This document shows positions 31,932-39,157 of a stretch of DNA of 40,660 nt, in pieces; within the stretch, counting starts at the first letter, position 1; each line of letters begins with the position of its first letter. Location: NCBI GenBank assembly GCA_017447865.1, contig JAFSMO010000065.1, positions 1-40,660 on the forward strand, read 5' to 3'. The position numbers and the translations under genes were made by a program. The DNA comes from Thermoguttaceae bacterium. GTDB taxonomy: Bacteria > Planctomycetota > Planctomycetia > Pirellulales > Thermoguttaceae. The notes below the pieces were generated by a model that was given only the letters and a program-made list of their open reading frames with translations, was not told where the DNA came from and searched no databases.

Positions 31932-32954
31932 ATGTCGTTTCTAACCCGCCGTAATTTCTTGACCTCCACCGCGCTGGCCGCCGTTTCCGGGGCCGCGCTC
32001 GCTGAGGAGGTACAGCCGAAACAGACCGTCAAATTCTGCCTTTTCTCTGATATTCACCACCATCCGGCCTCTTTTTTCAGCGAAGCGCCGAAGCGTTTGG
32101 CCAAAATTCAGGCGCGCGCTCTTGAGGAAAACTGCGACTTCATCATTCACTGCGGCGATTTCTGCCACAATCCGGCCAAAATGGGCGATTTCGTGGCGCA
32201 GTATAACGATTTCCAGATCCCCAGCCATCACGTGATGGGAAACCACGATTTCGACGGCTGCGGCTTCGAGGAAACGTTTGAGGCGTACAAAGCCCCGAAA
32301 GGCTACTACTATTTCGACTGCAAGGGCTTCCGGTTCGTCGCCATCGACGCGAATTACTTCCGGAACGAGGACGGGACGTTCACCCATTACGACCACGGGA
32401 ACTACTTCAAGTACAAAGGAAACGCCATTTCGATCATTCCGCCGGAAGAATTCGCGTGGCTGAAAGAAACGCTCGAAACGTCGCCTTACCCGTGCCTTCT
32501 TTTCAGTCATCAAAGCGTGGAACGCGAGGTCGGCGGGATCGCGAACTGGGAGGACGTCCGCAAGATGCTCGAAGCGGTCAACGCCGCCCATCCCGGCCGC
32601 GTCCGCATGTACATGAACGGCCATCACCACCGCGATTTTATGCGGCTTCTGAACGGAATCGTTTATTTCGACGTGAACTCCGCGTCGTTCGACTGGGTGG
32701 AACGTTTTCACGACAAATACCCGAAGGAACTCTGCGAAAAATTCCCTCTTGCGGCGCACACGGTCATTTTTGAGGACGCGCTCTACGCCATCGTGACTCT
32801 TGATTCGGACGGTCTGATCCAAATCGACGGCACGGAAACCGGAATGCTTTACGGCGTGACGCGCCGGTCGGCGGGGCTTTCGTTCGCCGATTCTTCCGGA
32901 CGGCCGGTTTTCCCGAAGGTTCAGAGCGCGAAATTCCGGATGATTTACGACTGA
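31932..32954 (+). CDS. Tat-exported calcineurin-like metallophosphoesterase
   Basis: The 340-residue protein opens with a twin-arginine signal (TRRNFLTSTALAAVSG, cleavage near ALAEE), so it is exported folded, probably with metals bound. The metallophosphoesterase motifs are complete: FSDIHHH (Asp40, His42), CGDF (Asp76), GNHDF (Asn104, His105), FSHQS (His193) and NGHHHRD (230-235). It should hydrolyse a phosphomono- or diester in the periplasm or at the surface; substrate unknown. It follows the mraZ-like gene by 44 bp and is probably co-transcribed with it. A long hairpin follows the stop at 32961-33002. Confidence 0.88.
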   Translation: MSFLTRRNFLTSTALAAVSGAALAEEVQPKQTVKFCLFSDIHHHPASFFSEAPKRLAKIQARALEENCDFIIHCGDFCHNPAKMGDFVAQYNDFQIPSHHVMGNHDFDGCGFEETFEAYKAPKGYYYFDCKGFRFVAIDANYFRNEDGTFTHYDHGNYFKYKGNAISIIPPEEFAWLKETLETSPYPCLLFSHQSVEREVGGIANWEDVRKMLEAVNAAHPGRVRMYMNGHHHRDFMRLLNGIVYFDVNSASFDWVERFHDKYPKELCEKFPLAAHTVIFEDALYAIVTLDSDGLIQIDGTETGMLYGVTRRSAGLSFADSSGRPVFPKVQSAKFRMIYD

Positions 32955-32960
32955 TTCGTG

Positions 32961-33002
32961 CCGGGGCGGTTTCATTTGAGTACTCAATTTGACCGCGCCC
33001 GG
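32961..33002. other. Long hairpin just after the phosphoesterase stop
   Basis: CCGGGGCGGT pairs with ACCGCGCCCGG (one bulge), and the apex contains the perfect palindrome TTGAGTACTCAA (32976-32987). There is no U-tract, so it may protect the transcript's 3' end or be a binding site. Confidence 0.5.
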
Positions 33003-33012
33003 TGACTCGAAC

Positions 33013-33119
33013 ATTTTCCAGTTTCAGGTTTTATTTTTTAATCAACCGGGACGCGGTGTTCCGGCTGGAAGTGCAAGTCGTTAAAACGAATCCGTGAATT
33101 CGTCCTGGAATTGGAAAAT
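33013..33119 (+). ncRNA. Candidate multi-hairpin structured RNA before the terminator
   Basis: An outer stem pairs 33013-33028 with 33104-33119 (14 of 16 bp). It encloses a CCGG-GACGCGGTGTT-CCGG stem (33046-33064) and ACGAAT-CCGTGA-ATTCGT (33086-33103). A strong terminator follows directly. The segment lies before, not after, the transketolase promoter. A TTGACC at 32989-32994 could be a -35, but the -10 is poor. It could be a small RNA, a 3' UTR or a palindromic element; no known RNA family is recognised. Confidence 0.35.
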
Positions 33120-33121
33120 CC

Positions 33122-33156
33122 ACACCATGGTGAGCTTTCGCCATGGTGTTTTTTTT
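33122..33156 (+). terminator. Strong intrinsic terminator before transketolase
   Basis: A perfect 9-bp stem ACACCATGG / CCATGGTGT with a 10-nt loop is followed by eight T. Confidence 0.8.
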
Positions 33157-33167
33157 GTCCCTCCCCC

Positions 33168-33196
33168 TTGCAAACCTTTTAAAAAAGGGGTAAAAT
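33168..33196 (+). promoter_or_regulatory. Promoter for transketolase
   Basis: TTGCAA (33168-33173) and TAAAAT (33191-33196) are 17 bp apart, with a leader of about 45 nt. The ribosome site GAAAGG is followed by its own complement CCTTTC, so it may be partly masked in a small hairpin. Confidence 0.65.
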
Positions 33197-33247
33197 TCGG
33201 AAAATGTTTTTTTATCATTTCCTCTTTCCGAGAAAGGTCCTTTCCAA

Positions 33248-35314
33248 ATGACTCTTCCAGTCGAAACCCTGGCGATCAATACGATCCGCACGCTCGTAAT
33301 GGATTCCATTCAGGCCGCCAAGAGCGGTCACCCCGGCACGCCGATGAGCATGGCCCCGGTCGCGTACCTGCTTTACAATGAAATCATGAACTACGATCCG
33401 GCGCATCCGCTCTGGTCCCAGCGCGACCGTTTCGTTCTTTCTTCGGGCCATGGTTCCACGCTCCTTTACTCGGTCCTTCATCTGGCGGGCGTGGAGCAGT
33501 ACGAAGACGGAAAGCCGACCGGTGAAAAGGCCGTGCGCATCGAAGACCTGAAATCGTTCCGTCAGTTGAATTCCCGCTGCCCGGGCCATCCGGAGTACGG
33601 GCACACGTCCGGCGTGGAAGTCACGACCGGGCCGCTGGGGCAGGGCCTCGCCATGAGCGTCGGACACGCCATCGCGTCCAAGTGGTTCAGCGCGAAGTAC
33701 GCCTGCGACGGCAAAGACCTCTTCGGGTTCAACGTTTACTCCCTCTGCGGCGACGGTTGCATGATGGAGGGGATCTCCTCGGAAGCCGCCTCGCTGGCCG
33801 GCCATTTGAAGCTCAGCAATCTGTGCTGGATCTACGACTCGAACAAAATCACGATCGAAGGCTCGACGGATCTGGCGTTTTCCGAAGACGTGCCTGCCCG
33901 GTTCAAGGCGTACGGCTGGAACGTCGTGCAGGTCGAGGAGGACGTGAACGACCTGGACGCTCTGCGCCGAGCATTTGCGGCTTTCAAGGCCGAGACGGAA
34001 CGCCCGACGCTGATCATGGTCAAGAGCGTGATCGGCTACGGCTCGCCGAATCTCGCGGGGACCGCCAAAGTCCACGGCGCGCCGCTGGGCGAGGAGGAAA
34101 TCGTCCTGACGAAGCAGTTCTACGGCTGGAACTACGAGAAATTCGCCGTCCCGGAAGAGGTTTCGAAACTTTTCGCGGACGGGATCCAGGCGAACGGCGC
34201 GAAAGCCTACGCGCAGTGGGAAAAAGACTACGCCGACTACTGCGCGAAGTACCCGGAAAAGGCGGAAGAACTGCGCCAGATCGCCGCGGGTGAACTGCCG
34301 GAGGGGTGGGACGCCGGGATCCAGCAAATGTGGGAGCCGAGCGAAAAAGGCGACGCAAGCCGAAATTCTTCCGGAAAGGTTTTGAACCAGGTCGCCGCGG
34401 GGATCCCGTGGATGATCGGCGGCTCGGCCGACCTTGCGCCGTCCAACAAATCGAACCTGACGTTCGAGGGCGCGGGCGATTTCGGCCCCGGGAATTACGC
34501 CGGGCGCAATTTCCACTTCGGGATCCGCGAGTTCGCCATGGCCGCCATTTGCAACGGGATGGCGACGTGCGGGATCCGCAGCTACTGCGCGACGTTCTTC
34601 GTCTTCTGCGACTACCTCCGCGGCGCGCTGCGTCTGAGCTGCCTGATGCGCCTCCCGGTCCTTTACATTTTCTCGCACGACTCGATCGGCGTCGGCGAAG
34701 ACGGCCCGACGCACCAGCCGGTCGAGCAGTTGGCGGCCCTGCGCTCGATGCCGAACCTGGTCGTTTTCCGGCCCTGCGACGCGAATGAGGTCCGTTTCGC
34801 TTACCGCTGGTACGCCGAAAACCAGAAAAGCCCGGTCTGCATGATCGTCACCCGGCAGAACCTCCCGACGCTTGCGCGGGCGGTGGAGCCTACCGGCGAC
34901 GTCTGCGCGTGCTCGTGCGGCGTTTCGAAGGGCGCGTACGTGATCCGCGACGCGAAGAACCCGGCGACCGGGACCTGCGACGCGATCCTGATGGGAAGCG
35001 GCAGCGAGGTCCACGTCTGCCTCGACGCGCAGAAGATTTTGGCCTCGAAGGGGGTTTACGCCCGGGTCGTCAGCGTGCCGTCGATGGAACTCTTTGAACG
35101 CCAGAGCGCCGAGTACCGTGAAAGCGTGCTTCCGAAAGCCGTCACGCGCCGCGTCGCGGTGGAGGCGGCCCTCCAGTTCGGCTGGGACCGTTACATCGGC
35201 CCGGAAGGGAAATTCGTCGGAATGACCGATTTCGGCGCCTCCGCCCCGTACAAGCAGCTCTTCGAGTACTACGGGATCACGGCGGAAAACGTCGCCAAGG
35301 TCGCGATGGAGTAA
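33248..35314 (+). CDS. tkt: Transketolase
   Basis: The 688-residue thiamine-diphosphate enzyme moves two-carbon units between sugar phosphates in the pentose-phosphate pathway. The N-terminal pyrophosphate-binding domain shows SGHPGTPMSMAPVAY (26-40), SSGHGSTLLY, TGPLGQGLAMSVG, and the ThDP motif GDGCMMEGISSEAASLAG (about 168-185). The central pyrimidine-binding domain has HFGIREFAMAAICNGMA, including the catalytic Glu, and GVGEDGPTHQP. The length and motif order are normal. It appears monocistronic, with its own promoter; a heptamer repeat and hairpins follow the stop. Confidence 0.97.
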   Translation: MTLPVETLAINTIRTLVMDSIQAAKSGHPGTPMSMAPVAYLLYNEIMNYDPAHPLWSQRDRFVLSSGHGSTLLYSVLHLAGVEQYEDGKPTGEKAVRIEDLKSFRQLNSRCPGHPEYGHTSGVEVTTGPLGQGLAMSVGHAIASKWFSAKYACDGKDLFGFNVYSLCGDGCMMEGISSEAASLAGHLKLSNLCWIYDSNKITIEGSTDLAFSEDVPARFKAYGWNVVQVEEDVNDLDALRRAFAAFKAETERPTLIMVKSVIGYGSPNLAGTAKVHGAPLGEEEIVLTKQFYGWNYEKFAVPEEVSKLFADGIQANGAKAYAQWEKDYADYCAKYPEKAEELRQIAAGELPEGWDAGIQQMWEPSEKGDASRNSSGKVLNQVAAGIPWMIGGSADLAPSNKSNLTFEGAGDFGPGNYAGRNFHFGIREFAMAAICNGMATCGIRSYCATFFVFCDYLRGALRLSCLMRLPVLYIFSHDSIGVGEDGPTHQPVEQLAALRSMPNLVVFRPCDANEVRFAYRWYAENQKSPVCMIVTRQNLPTLARAVEPTGDVCACSCGVSKGAYVIRDAKNPATGTCDAILMGSGSEVHVCLDAQKILASKGVYARVVSVPSMELFERQSAEYRESVLPKAVTRRVAVEAALQFGWDRYIGPEGKFVGMTDFGASAPYKQLFEYYGITAENVAKVAME

Positions 35315-35319
35315 AAAAA

Positions 35320-35340
35320 GTGAGGAGTGAGGAGTGAGGA
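35320..35340. repeat. Heptamer tandem repeat (GTGAGGA x3) after transketolase
   Basis: Three exact GTGAGGA units start 5 bp after the stop. Together with TCCTCGCTCCACTCCTTTTT (35385-35404) they can form an imperfect long stem, which may act as the transcript end. The unit resembles the GAGTGTG array at the helicase start. Confidence 0.65.
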
Positions 35341-35436
35341 GTTGACGCTTCGCGTAATGTGGGGTTCAGAAAGATTTCACCCCTCCTCGCTCCACTCCTT
35401 TTTGGATCCGTGAAAATCCGTGTTTAAATGAGGGTT

Positions 35437-35456
35437 GGAAGCACGCGGTGCTTTCC
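35437..35456 (+). promoter_or_regulatory. Tight hairpin in the EamA leader
   Basis: GGAAGCAC-GCG-GTGCTTTCC, a stem of 8 bp with one bulge and a 3-nt loop, lies just before the terminator-like stem at 35463-35533. Confidence 0.45.
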
Positions 35457-35462
35457 CATAGG

Positions 35463-35533
35463 AAACGGGCTTGAGTTTTGAGGAAGGATCTTCTTTTGCA
35501 CCAACGTACACCATCCCCTGCGCCCGTTTTTTT
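35463..35533 (+). terminator. Terminator-like long stem ahead of the EamA gene
   Basis: AAACGGGC (35463-35470) pairs with GCCCGTTT (35522-35529) around a 51-nt loop and is followed by a run of seven T, 22 bp before the EamA start. Together with the preceding hairpin it looks like a transcription-attenuation leader; the long loop makes this tentative. Confidence 0.4.
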
Positions 35534-35555
35534 CCTCTCGTGAGGATTTTTGACC

Positions 35556-36488
35556 ATGACTGACCCATCGACCTCACGCTGGTTTCTTCTGTTCCCGTTT
35601 TTTTCGGTGGTCCTCTACCTCATGTCGAGCATTTGCATGCGGCAGCTCGCGGGGGCGCAGGTGGATCCGGTGCTGATCGTCGGGATCCGGGAGGGGTTTT
35701 CCGGCCTGGTCGGGATGGTCATTTTTGCGTGGCTTTTTCTGAAAGGGAAATCGCCGCTCCCGTCCTGGAAGCACCTCGGCGTTTTCTTCGTCGTGGCGCT
35801 CGGACTGCAGTTCATCGGGAACATTTTCCAGCAGCAGGGGCTTGAAGTGATCGGGATGGGCCTGACGACCGCCTCGTTCTGGTCCGGTCAGATCCTCTGG
35901 ACGCCGGTCCTCGGCTTTTTCCTGCTTCGGGAGAAACTCACGCCGCGGCTGGCGCTTTCGCTCGTTTGCGCGCTGGCGGCGCTCGTTTTCCTCGCGAACG
36001 GGGCTGAGGTCCAGAAGTCGGCGCCGGCCGTCGAAAGTTCCCGCTTTCTCGCGGCCCAGTACGTCTTCTGGACGCTGCTGGCCGGGATTTTGGCGGCTTC
36101 GTCGAACTGCGTGGTCCGGTGGATCAACAAATCCGGCGTCTCGCCGTTTTTTGCCGTGATGTTCCTCCCCGGCGTCGGCGGCGTCGGGCTTTTGGGAATG
36201 GACCTTTTTCAAAACGGGACCGCCTCGTGGGAGGCGATCTCCACCGAGCACCTGCAAATTGCCCTGATGGCTGGCGTGACGAATCTTCTTGCGTTTATTT
36301 GCCTCACCCTCGCGCTGCGCTATTTGGATGCGGTACGTGTTTGCCTGATCATGATCCTCCAGCTCGCGCTGGCGCCCACGGTCGGCTGCCTGGTCTTCAA
36401 AGAGCCGATGAACGCGGTGCTTTTGACCGGCATGCTGCTCGTCGTCGCGGGCGTTCTGGCTTCGGCCTCCGAACCGCAGAAGGACTAA
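35556..36488 (+). CDS. EamA-family (DMT) membrane transporter
   Basis: The 310-residue inner-membrane protein has about ten hydrophobic helices arranged as two EamA repeats (about 10-135 and 165-305). Typical features are LVGIREGFSGLVGMVIFAW, GLTTASFWSGQILWTPVLGFFLLREKLTP at the end of repeat one, and TLALRYLDAVRVCLIMILQLALAP in repeat two. Family members move metabolites or drugs; the substrate is unknown. The ATG at 35556 follows GAGGA at 35542-35546; a TTG two codons upstream is a less likely start. A structured leader precedes it. The Sel1 array starts 113 bp after its stop. Confidence 0.87.
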   Translation: MTDPSTSRWFLLFPFFSVVLYLMSSICMRQLAGAQVDPVLIVGIREGFSGLVGMVIFAWLFLKGKSPLPSWKHLGVFFVVALGLQFIGNIFQQQGLEVIGMGLTTASFWSGQILWTPVLGFFLLREKLTPRLALSLVCALAALVFLANGAEVQKSAPAVESSRFLAAQYVFWTLLAGILAASSNCVVRWINKSGVSPFFAVMFLPGVGGVGLLGMDLFQNGTASWEAISTEHLQIALMAGVTNLLAFICLTLALRYLDAVRVCLIMILQLALAPTVGCLVFKEPMNAVLLTGMLLVVAGVLASASEPQKD

Positions 36489-36521
36489 AACCCAAACTTG
36501 GGGCGGGCGAAGTGCATAATT

Positions 36522-36554
36522 ACCGGAAGTCGCAGTCGGATTGCAAGCCTTCCG
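36522..36554. other. Small hairpin between the EamA gene and the Sel1 array
   Basis: CGGAAG (36522-36527) pairs with CTTCCG (36549-36554). It is followed by GAAAAATGAAATTTTTG, which can form another weak stem. It may end the EamA transcript. Confidence 0.35.
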
Positions 36555-36601
36555 AAAAATGAAATTTTTGTCAGTTTTTAAGACTTAAAGGAGAAATGAA
36601 G

Positions 36602-37720
36602 ATGAATCGTTGGTTTCCGATGCTGGCCGCGGCGCTGGCGCTTGTTTTTGTCGTGAGCGGATGCAGCTCGAAAAGTGTTTCCAATTTGATGCGTAAAGCG
36701 CAGGAAGGCGACGCCCGCGCGCAGTGCGATCTGGGCCTCTGCTACCTGAAAGGCGAAGGCGTCGAAAAAGACCCGGCCAAAGGCGCCGAGTGGCTGACCA
36801 AAGCGGCCGAGCAGGAATTCCCCAAAGCGCTCTCCCGGCTGGGCGAGTGCTATTACGACGGCGAAGGGGTCGAACAGGACCTCGCCAGTGCCGTGGAATT
36901 GTGGTACGAAGCCTCCGAAAAGGGCGACGCCAACGCGCAGTTCAACCTGGCCAAATGCTACGCGGCCGGCGAGGGCGTCGATGAAGATCCCGACCAGGCG
37001 GCAGAACTCTGCAAAAAAGCGGCCGAGCAGGGTCTTGCCCGCGCGCAGTACAATCTGGGCGTCTGCTACCAGAACGGCGAAGGCGTGGAAAATGACGCCG
37101 CCAAAGCGGTCGAATGGTACCGCAAAGCCGCCGCGCAGAAAGACCTCGACGCGCTGTACAGTCTGGGCCTTTGCTACGAGTCCGGCGAAGGGGTCCAGAA
37201 AGACCTCGCCCAGGCCGCCAAGTGGTACCGCAGAGCCGCCGAACTGGGCCACGCCTCGGCGCAGTACAATCTGGGCCTGCTCTGCATGAACGGCGAAGGG
37301 GTCAAAAAGGACCGCGCCAAAGCCGCCGAGTGGTTCCAGAAAGCCGCCAATCAGGGCGATGAACTGGCACAGTACAATCTGGGCGTCTGCTACATGAGGG
37401 GCGAAGGGGTCAAAAAGGACCTTGAGAAAGCCGTCGAATGGTTCCAGAAAGCGGCGGAGCAAGGGCTGGAAGACGCGCAAACCATCCTGGAAGAGATCTA
37501 CTCGGACGAGGAGACCGACGGGGATGAGGAGAGCGACTCGGACGACGAGTACTACTACTCGGAGGACGAGGAGGACTACGCGGATGAAGACGCCGAAATG
37601 AACGAAGAGGCCGACGCCGGCGAAGAGGCCAGCACGGATGAAGACCCCAACGCGGCCGTAGAGACGAATCCAGCCGAAACGCCCAATCCGGCCGAAGCGG
37701 CCAACCCGACGCAGGAGTAA
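36602..37720 (+). CDS. Sel1-repeat lipoprotein with acidic C-terminal tail
   Basis: The 372-residue protein has a lipoprotein signal (MNRWFPMLAAALALVFVVSGC, lipobox VSGC). Seven full Sel1-like repeats of about 36 residues follow (units such as AQYNLGVCYQNGEGVENDAA). The tail of about 95 residues (280-372) is very acidic, Tyr-containing, then Pro/Asn/Ala-rich, ending in NPAETPNPAEAANPTQE. Sel1 repeats are TPR relatives that mediate protein contacts. The start at 36602 rather than 36596 matches both paralogs in spacing from AAAGGAG (36587-36593). First of three tandem copies. Confidence 0.88.
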   Translation: MNRWFPMLAAALALVFVVSGCSSKSVSNLMRKAQEGDARAQCDLGLCYLKGEGVEKDPAKGAEWLTKAAEQEFPKALSRLGECYYDGEGVEQDLASAVELWYEASEKGDANAQFNLAKCYAAGEGVDEDPDQAAELCKKAAEQGLARAQYNLGVCYQNGEGVENDAAKAVEWYRKAAAQKDLDALYSLGLCYESGEGVQKDLAQAAKWYRRAAELGHASAQYNLGLLCMNGEGVKKDRAKAAEWFQKAANQGDELAQYNLGVCYMRGEGVKKDLEKAVEWFQKAAEQGLEDAQTILEEIYSDEETDGDEESDSDDEYYYSEDEEDYADEDAEMNEEADAGEEASTDEDPNAAVETNPAETPNPAEAANPTQE

Positions 37721-37754
37721 AACCGCCGGGCGTTCTTTCCCGTGTTTCCTGATC

Positions 37755-37762
37755 AAAAGGAG
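37755..37762 (+). promoter_or_regulatory. Conserved ribosome site of the second Sel1 gene
   Basis: AAAAGGAG, 8 nt before the ATG. The same GATCAAAAGGAGAAAAG block precedes the third gene (39138-39154), showing that the leader was duplicated with the gene. Confidence 0.7.
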
Positions 37763-37770
37763 AAAAGCTG

Positions 37771-39090
37771 ATGAATCGCTGGTTTCCGATGCTGGCCGTG
37801 GCGCTGGCGCTTGTTTTGGCCGCGGGTGGGTGCAATTCGAAGCACCACTGGTCGGACCTGATGCACGACGGCCAGGATGACGGGTCCCCGGAGGCGCAAT
37901 TCAACCTGGGCGTGAATTACTTGCGAGGGATTGGCGGTGTGGAAAAAGACCCGGTCAAAGCCGCCGAATATTTCCAAAAAGCGGCCGACCAGGGCCTGCC
38001 CGAGGCGCAACTCCAACTGGGCGTCTGTTACATGTTCGGCAACGGAGTGGAAAAAGACCCCGCCAAAGCCGCCGAATGGTACCAGAAAGCCGCGGATCAG
38101 GGGCTGGCCGGAGCGCAAACCCTCCTGGGCCTCTGTTACAAGGACGGCTCCGGGGTCGAACAGGACCAGGCCAAAGCGGTGGAATGGATCCGCAAAGCCG
38201 CCGACCAGGGAGAGTCTGTCGCGCAAGCGACTCTGGGTCTTTATTACGAAAGGGGTACAGGGGTCGAAAAGGACCTGGTCAAAGCCATCGAATGGTACAC
38301 CAAAGCCGCCGAACAGGGCCGGGAAGTGGCCCAATATAATCTGGGCTGGTGTTACTATCAAGGCAATGGGGTCGAAAAAGACCCGGCCAAAGCGGTGGAG
38401 TGGTTCACAAAATCCGCGGATCAAGGGTTTGCTCTTGCGCAGCTTGCGCTGAACTATTGTTACCTGCGCGGGGACGGAATCGAAAAAGACCTCACCAAAG
38501 CGATCGACTGGTGCCGGAAAGCCGCGGAAGGGGGAAACCCCGTGGCGCAGTTCAAAATGGGCATTTATTGCCACTTCGGTATCGGCGTGGAGAAAGACCC
38601 CGTCCAGGCCGGGGAGTGGTACCGAAAAGCCGTGGAAATTTGGCCCCAAGAGGCAGAAAAGGGCGATACCAACGCCCAGTTTGGTCTGGGAAATTGTTAC
38701 CGCTATGGCCTGGGAGTCGAAAAAGACCCGGTCAAAGCCATGGAATGGAGCCGGAAAGCCGCCGAAAATGGATTTCGCCCCTCCCAGCTGGATCTGGGCT
38801 TTCGTTACCTTTACGGCCTCGGCGTTGAAAAAGACCTCGACAAAGCGGAGGAGTGGTTCGAGAAAGCAGACGAACATGAAGCGGATGAATTGAAAGAGCT
38901 GGAAGCCATACAAGACTCCGCGGAAATGGAATGCCCCTTCACTCTGTTTGGCATGGGTCTGCGTTACGCGACCGGCATCGACTTCGAAGAAGACCTCACG
39001 AAAGCCGTCGAGTTGCTCCGGAAGGCCGCGGAACAAGGGGTCGAGGACGCTCAAAAGGTTCTGAACGAGATCAACGCCGACCAGAAATAA
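37771..39090 (+). CDS. Sel1-repeat protein, second paralog
   Basis: The 439-residue protein begins MNRWFPMLAVALALVLAAGGC, a marginal lipobox (AGGC), and carries about ten Sel1-like repeats. The first repeats are regular (VEKDPAKAAEWYQKAADQG). The last two are interrupted by an insertion around EHEADELKELEAIQDSAEMEC. It has no acidic tail, unlike the first paralog. It is probably membrane-anchored or periplasmic. It lies 50 bp after the first paralog with no terminator between them and is followed by a terminator-like stem. Confidence 0.86.
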   Translation: MNRWFPMLAVALALVLAAGGCNSKHHWSDLMHDGQDDGSPEAQFNLGVNYLRGIGGVEKDPVKAAEYFQKAADQGLPEAQLQLGVCYMFGNGVEKDPAKAAEWYQKAADQGLAGAQTLLGLCYKDGSGVEQDQAKAVEWIRKAADQGESVAQATLGLYYERGTGVEKDLVKAIEWYTKAAEQGREVAQYNLGWCYYQGNGVEKDPAKAVEWFTKSADQGFALAQLALNYCYLRGDGIEKDLTKAIDWCRKAAEGGNPVAQFKMGIYCHFGIGVEKDPVQAGEWYRKAVEIWPQEAEKGDTNAQFGLGNCYRYGLGVEKDPVKAMEWSRKAAENGFRPSQLDLGFRYLYGLGVEKDLDKAEEWFEKADEHEADELKELEAIQDSAEMECPFTLFGMGLRYATGIDFEEDLTKAVELLRKAAEQGVEDAQKVLNEINADQK

Positions 39091-39135
39091 AACCGTCCCG
39101 ACGCTCCGGGGAAAAGGGACTTTTGCCGGTTTTTT
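39091..39135 (+). terminator. Terminator-like stem between Sel1 genes two and three
   Basis: AACCG / CGGTT (outer) and GTCCC / GGGAC (inner) enclose a loop, and the right arm runs into six T. It may reduce expression of the third gene, which has no evident promoter of its own. Confidence 0.5.
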
Positions 39136-39157
39136 ACGATCAAAAGGAGAAAAGACG

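Noticed and set aside
33013..33119. 6S RNA or signal recognition particle RNA
   Set aside because: The long outer stem prompted the idea, but the segment is too short for 6S, and the SRP GGAAGGAAGCA-type loop is absent.
33215..35014. A 599-codon minus-strand frame opposite transketolase
   Set aside because: Transketolase is certain. The antisense frame is a codon-bias artefact.
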